Source of the DNA: Kiritimatiellia bacterium
GTDB taxonomy: Bacteria > Verrucomicrobiota > Kiritimatiellia > RFP12 > UBA1067
Length of the DNA: 53,018 nucleotides
Reading direction: 5' to 3'
Assembly (NCBI GenBank): GCA_017450695.1
Contig: JAFSTA010000203.1
Location: 1 to 53,018 of the forward strand
Of the stretch, positions 50,578 to 53,018 are shown piece after piece (position 1 is the first letter of the stretch; each line of letters begins with the position of its first letter). Made by a program: the position numbers and the translations under genes. A model generated the notes under the pieces. It was not told the DNA's origin. It was given only the letters and a program-made list of their open reading frames with translations, and did no database searches.

Positions 50578-53018
50578 ATGAAAAAGAGTTACAGTCAGTC
50601 CTACGGTTTCAGCGCCATGCGGTTCTGCCGCAACAAATTCCTGCGGAAATCCCTCGCCCTCTGGGGTGCTTTCGCCACCCTCTTTGCCACACCCGCCTCG
50701 CTATTCGGTGCCGGTGGTATGGCGCTGAGCAATGCAGAAATAGATAGGCATTCCGCGAATGTTGCGTGGTCAACGGCGGACGGGAAATTCCAGGCTACGG
50801 CCGGGAATGGTGTCGGCATCATCGACTGGAACAAGTTTAACGTCGGTGCCACAGAAACCGCCACCTTCAACGCGGGAACCTTCTTCAACGCGATCAAGGC
50901 ATCCGGCGGTGCTTCCGAGATTCTCGGCAAAATCAACGGAAACGCCAACGTGTGGCTTTTCAATCCGGCGGGAATCTTTTTTGGGAATGGGTCTGTGGTC
51001 AATGTGGGTGGTGTCTTCGCCGCTTCGACCGCCCAGTTGGAGAATCTGGATGACCTGATCAACGGTACGAGTACAACGCCCACTTTCGGCGCGAACGGGA
51101 ATGGCATAATCAGTGTGGACGCAAACGTGACGATCGGCGCCAAGGAGATCGCGCTCGCCGCAAAGCAATTGCAGATTACCGCCGGCGCCAAGTTCACCGG
51201 CGCGACGGATTATGACGGTGAGGGAGCCAATGTGGCGCTGGGCAAGGTCGTTCTCGGTGCGGGGAACACTATTGTCTTTGATAATGTCGAGGGCGGCAGC
51301 GTCTCTCTCAATCTCGATAGCCTTGTTGCCGACGATGCGAACACCTTGGACTTGGCCGGTGATTTCGAATCCGCCGTAGAGGCGACAGCCGGGAAAATCA
51401 CGGTAAACGGCGCGTTGACGGCAAAGGATGCCGGAAGTGTCAATCAAGATGTCACGCTAACCGTAAAGGGGACGGATGAGATCGGTTTAGCTGCGGACGT
51501 GACGGCGGCGAAACTCACCATCAACGGCAATGCGGAACAAACAGCCGGTTCGGTCATTCTCACGGACACGCTGGCCGCAGACCAGTTGACGCAGAACGGC
51601 GGCACGGTCAAGGCCGATACGATCACGGCGAACCTGAAGCAGACCGACGGGACGATTACGGCGAATGCGGCGGAGAAGTTGACCATCGACGGCGCGGTCG
51701 AGCAGACGCAGGGCGAGGGCAAGACCGCAACCATCGGCGAGGAGACAAAGGGCGTGGAGATCTCGAAGACGCTGACGCAGAACGCCGGGACGGTCAAAGC
51801 TACGACGCTGACGCTGAACGGAACTGGCAACAAGCTGAACGGGGAGACGACTGCGACGGCGATCGCGGGCGGGACGGACGTCGCGGCGGGCGGTACGGTC
51901 AAGGCCGATACGATTACGGCGAACGTGAAGCAGACCGACGGGACGATTACGGCGAACGCGGCGGAGAAATTGACCATCGACGGCGCGGTCGAGCAGACGC
52001 AGGGCGAGGGCAAGACAGCGACCATCGGCGAGGCGACGAAGGACGTGGAGATCACGAAGGCGCTGACGCAGAACGCGGGGACGGTCACGGCGAAGAACCT
52101 GAACCTCAACGGGGCAACCGGCGCGAACAAACTGAACGGGACGGTGACAGTCGGTGAGACGCTGACGATTGCCGGCACGGCGAACGCGGGCGGGACGGTG
52201 AACGCGGCGACGATCGCGAACACGGGCCTGCTGACGCAGGACGGGGGGCAGATCGCGGCGAACGCGGTGAACGGCGCGTTCAAGCAGACGGACGGGGCGA
52301 TTCAGGCGCAGGGCGAAACACTGGCTTTCGGCGGCGCGGTCGAGCAGACGCAGGGCGAGGGCAAGACAGCGACCATCGGTGCGGACGGCAAGAACGTGAC
52401 GGTCGCCGGGGCGCTGACGCAGAACGCGGGGAAGATCAACGCGGCGACGCTGACGCTGAAGAGCGGAGGTGAGGTTTCTGGCACGGTGAATGCGACGGAT
52501 TTGGTCGCGAAGGACGGCGAGACCGTCCAGACGTTGACGCAGAATGGCGGGACGGTGATGGTCGCCAACCAGCTGGCTGGCAACGTGACGCAGAAGGGAG
52601 CAGTCGGCACGATGCTTACGGCGGCGACGATTACCGGCAACGTCAAGCAGGACACCGGAAACGCGGGTACGATCACGGCGGCGAAAATCGACGGAACGGT
52701 CGAGCAGGTTGCGGGTACGATCCAGGCGAAGGACAACGGCGATCTGGAGATCACGAAGGCGCTTACGCAGAATGCGGGCACGATCAACGCGAAGAACCTG
52801 AACCTGACGGGGACGGACGCGAACACGCTGAACGGAACGGTTGACGTGGCGGAGACGCTGACCGCCGCCGGAGCCGTGAACGCGGGCGGGACGGTGAACG
52901 CGGCGACGATCGCGAACACGGGTCTGCTGACGCAGGACGGCGGGCAGATCACGGCGAACGCGGTGAACGGCGCGTTCAAGCAGACGGACGGGGCGATCTG
53001 GGCGCAGGGTGACACGCT
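50578..53018 (+). CDS. Filamentous-haemagglutinin-like exoprotein (TpsA), partial
   Basis: The frame is open from ATG 50578 (eight bases after GAGGA) to the window end, 813 residues. A long signal peptide (about 1-44, ending FGA) precedes the TPS domain with the hallmark NPAGIFFGNGSVVNVGG. The mature part is a Thr/Asn/Ala-rich beta-helix repeat (LTQNAGTV, VEQTQGEGKTATIG and similar). The TPS domain is the export signal for the adjacent pore; the repeat body forms a surface fibre used for adhesion. The C-terminus lies beyond the window. Confidence 0.93.
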   Translation, partial: MKKSYSQSYGFSAMRFCRNKFLRKSLALWGAFATLFATPASLFGAGGMALSNAEIDRHSANVAWSTADGKFQATAGNGVGIIDWNKFNVGATETATFNAGTFFNAIKASGGASEILGKINGNANVWLFNPAGIFFGNGSVVNVGGVFAASTAQLENLDDLINGTSTTPTFGANGNGIISVDANVTIGAKEIALAAKQLQITAGAKFTGATDYDGEGANVALGKVVLGAGNTIVFDNVEGGSVSLNLDSLVADDANTLDLAGDFESAVEATAGKITVNGALTAKDAGSVNQDVTLTVKGTDEIGLAADVTAAKLTINGNAEQTAGSVILTDTLAADQLTQNGGTVKADTITANLKQTDGTITANAAEKLTIDGAVEQTQGEGKTATIGEETKGVEISKTLTQNAGTVKATTLTLNGTGNKLNGETTATAIAGGTDVAAGGTVKADTITANVKQTDGTITANAAEKLTIDGAVEQTQGEGKTATIGEATKDVEITKALTQNAGTVTAKNLNLNGATGANKLNGTVTVGETLTIAGTANAGGTVNAATIANTGLLTQDGGQIAANAVNGAFKQTDGAIQAQGETLAFGGAVEQTQGEGKTATIGADGKNVTVAGALTQNAGKINAATLTLKSGGEVSGTVNATDLVAKDGETVQTLTQNGGTVMVANQLAGNVTQKGAVGTMLTAATITGNVKQDTGNAGTITAAKIDGTVEQVAGTIQAKDNGDLEITKALTQNAGTINAKNLNLTGTDANTLNGTVDVAETLTAAGAVNAGGTVNAATIANTGLLTQDGGQITANAVNGAFKQTDGAIWAQGDT
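51601..52084 (+). repeat. Tandem repeat within the exoprotein gene (period 291)
   Basis: About 190 bases from 51601 recur with few changes from 51892, an offset of 291 bases (97 codons). The unit encodes KADTITAN, KQTDGTITANAAEKLTIDG and VEQTQGEGKTATIGE. A further partial copy of the last segment lies near 52340. Confidence 0.8.
52182..53009 (+). repeat. Long-spaced direct repeat within the exoprotein gene
   Basis: Bases 52182-52313 recur at 52878-53009 with about six differences, an offset of 696 bases (232 codons). The unit encodes NAGGTVNAATIANTGLLTQD and the following KQTDGAI block. The high DNA identity suggests recent duplication or gene conversion. Confidence 0.8.

Noticed and set aside
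51444-53015. Long antisense frames rich in Val, Pro and Ala over the exoprotein repeats
   Set aside because: They only mirror the repeat; the sense frame has a signal peptide, TPS domain and a ribosome-binding site.
51601-53018. Regular repeats considered as a CRISPR array
   Set aside because: The units are long, in frame, imperfect and continuous with a TPS exoprotein; there are no unique spacers of constant length.

Overview
The window reads as a chromosomal segment of a diderm (Gram-negative-type) bacterium. It encodes an outer-membrane secretin, a two-partner-secretion pore with its exoprotein, and an Mla-type lipid-transport ABC system. The mix of an FHA-rich Tad pilus, large secreted repeat proteins, a perfect sigma-54 promoter and ordinary housekeeping genes fits a member of the Planctomycetes-Verrucomicrobia group (Kiritimatiellota, Lentisphaerota or Verrucomicrobiota). 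That placement is inference; no rRNA or tRNA gene was recognised. By eye, base composition is uneven: the housekeeping genes at 6.5-22 kb are GC-rich, while the restriction genes and much of the 33-46 kb block are AT-richer.

Layout. Bases 1-22,100 hold a protein C-terminus (1-75) and an SNF2-family ATPase (minus strand). A BsuBI/PstI-type restriction-modification pair follows, with a frameshifted endonuclease. Next is a minus-strand run of an SGNH/DUF4886 hydrolase, an MsbA-like ABC exporter, trxB and plsY. After it comes a second restriction island whose cytosine-5 methyltransferase is cut off after its second motif. Then lie an MCE/Mla lipid-transport operon (permease, ATPase, MCE protein), gluQ-folC, a putative sigma-54-driven small RNA with its own terminator, a coiled-coil secreted protein and a DsbD-like reductase.

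Bases 22,100-46,300 are one long plus-strand array for a Tad (Flp) pilus: cpaB, secretin, an FHA-TadA fusion ATPase, tadB, tadC, two FHA membrane proteins, a long-leader pilin-like protein, the Flp pilin, the prepilin peptidase, TadE/TadG-like pseudopilins and several secreted proteins of unknown function. Two adjacent secreted proteins, one helical and glycine-rich and one lipase-like, share an almost identical C-terminal tail (GYxGLKPIHLF). A second Flp-like pilin, a von Willebrand A protein with a pilin-like N-terminus, a frameshifted DUF805 gene and a small protein with an internal prepilin-type site follow.

Bases 46,300-53,018 hold a stand-alone second TadA-type ATPase and a two-partner secretion pair (ShlB/FhaC-type pore and a filamentous-haemagglutinin-like exoprotein that runs off the window).

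The most striking link between these systems is a 17-base palindrome, GTATAGCAA(T/A)GCTATAC. It occurs three times, immediately upstream of the Tad operon, of the stand-alone ATPase and of the two-partner secretion pair. A small ribbon-helix-helix protein is encoded divergently next to the first copy. The likely picture is a surface-adhesion and secretion regulon controlled by that small regulator; this is an inference from sequence.
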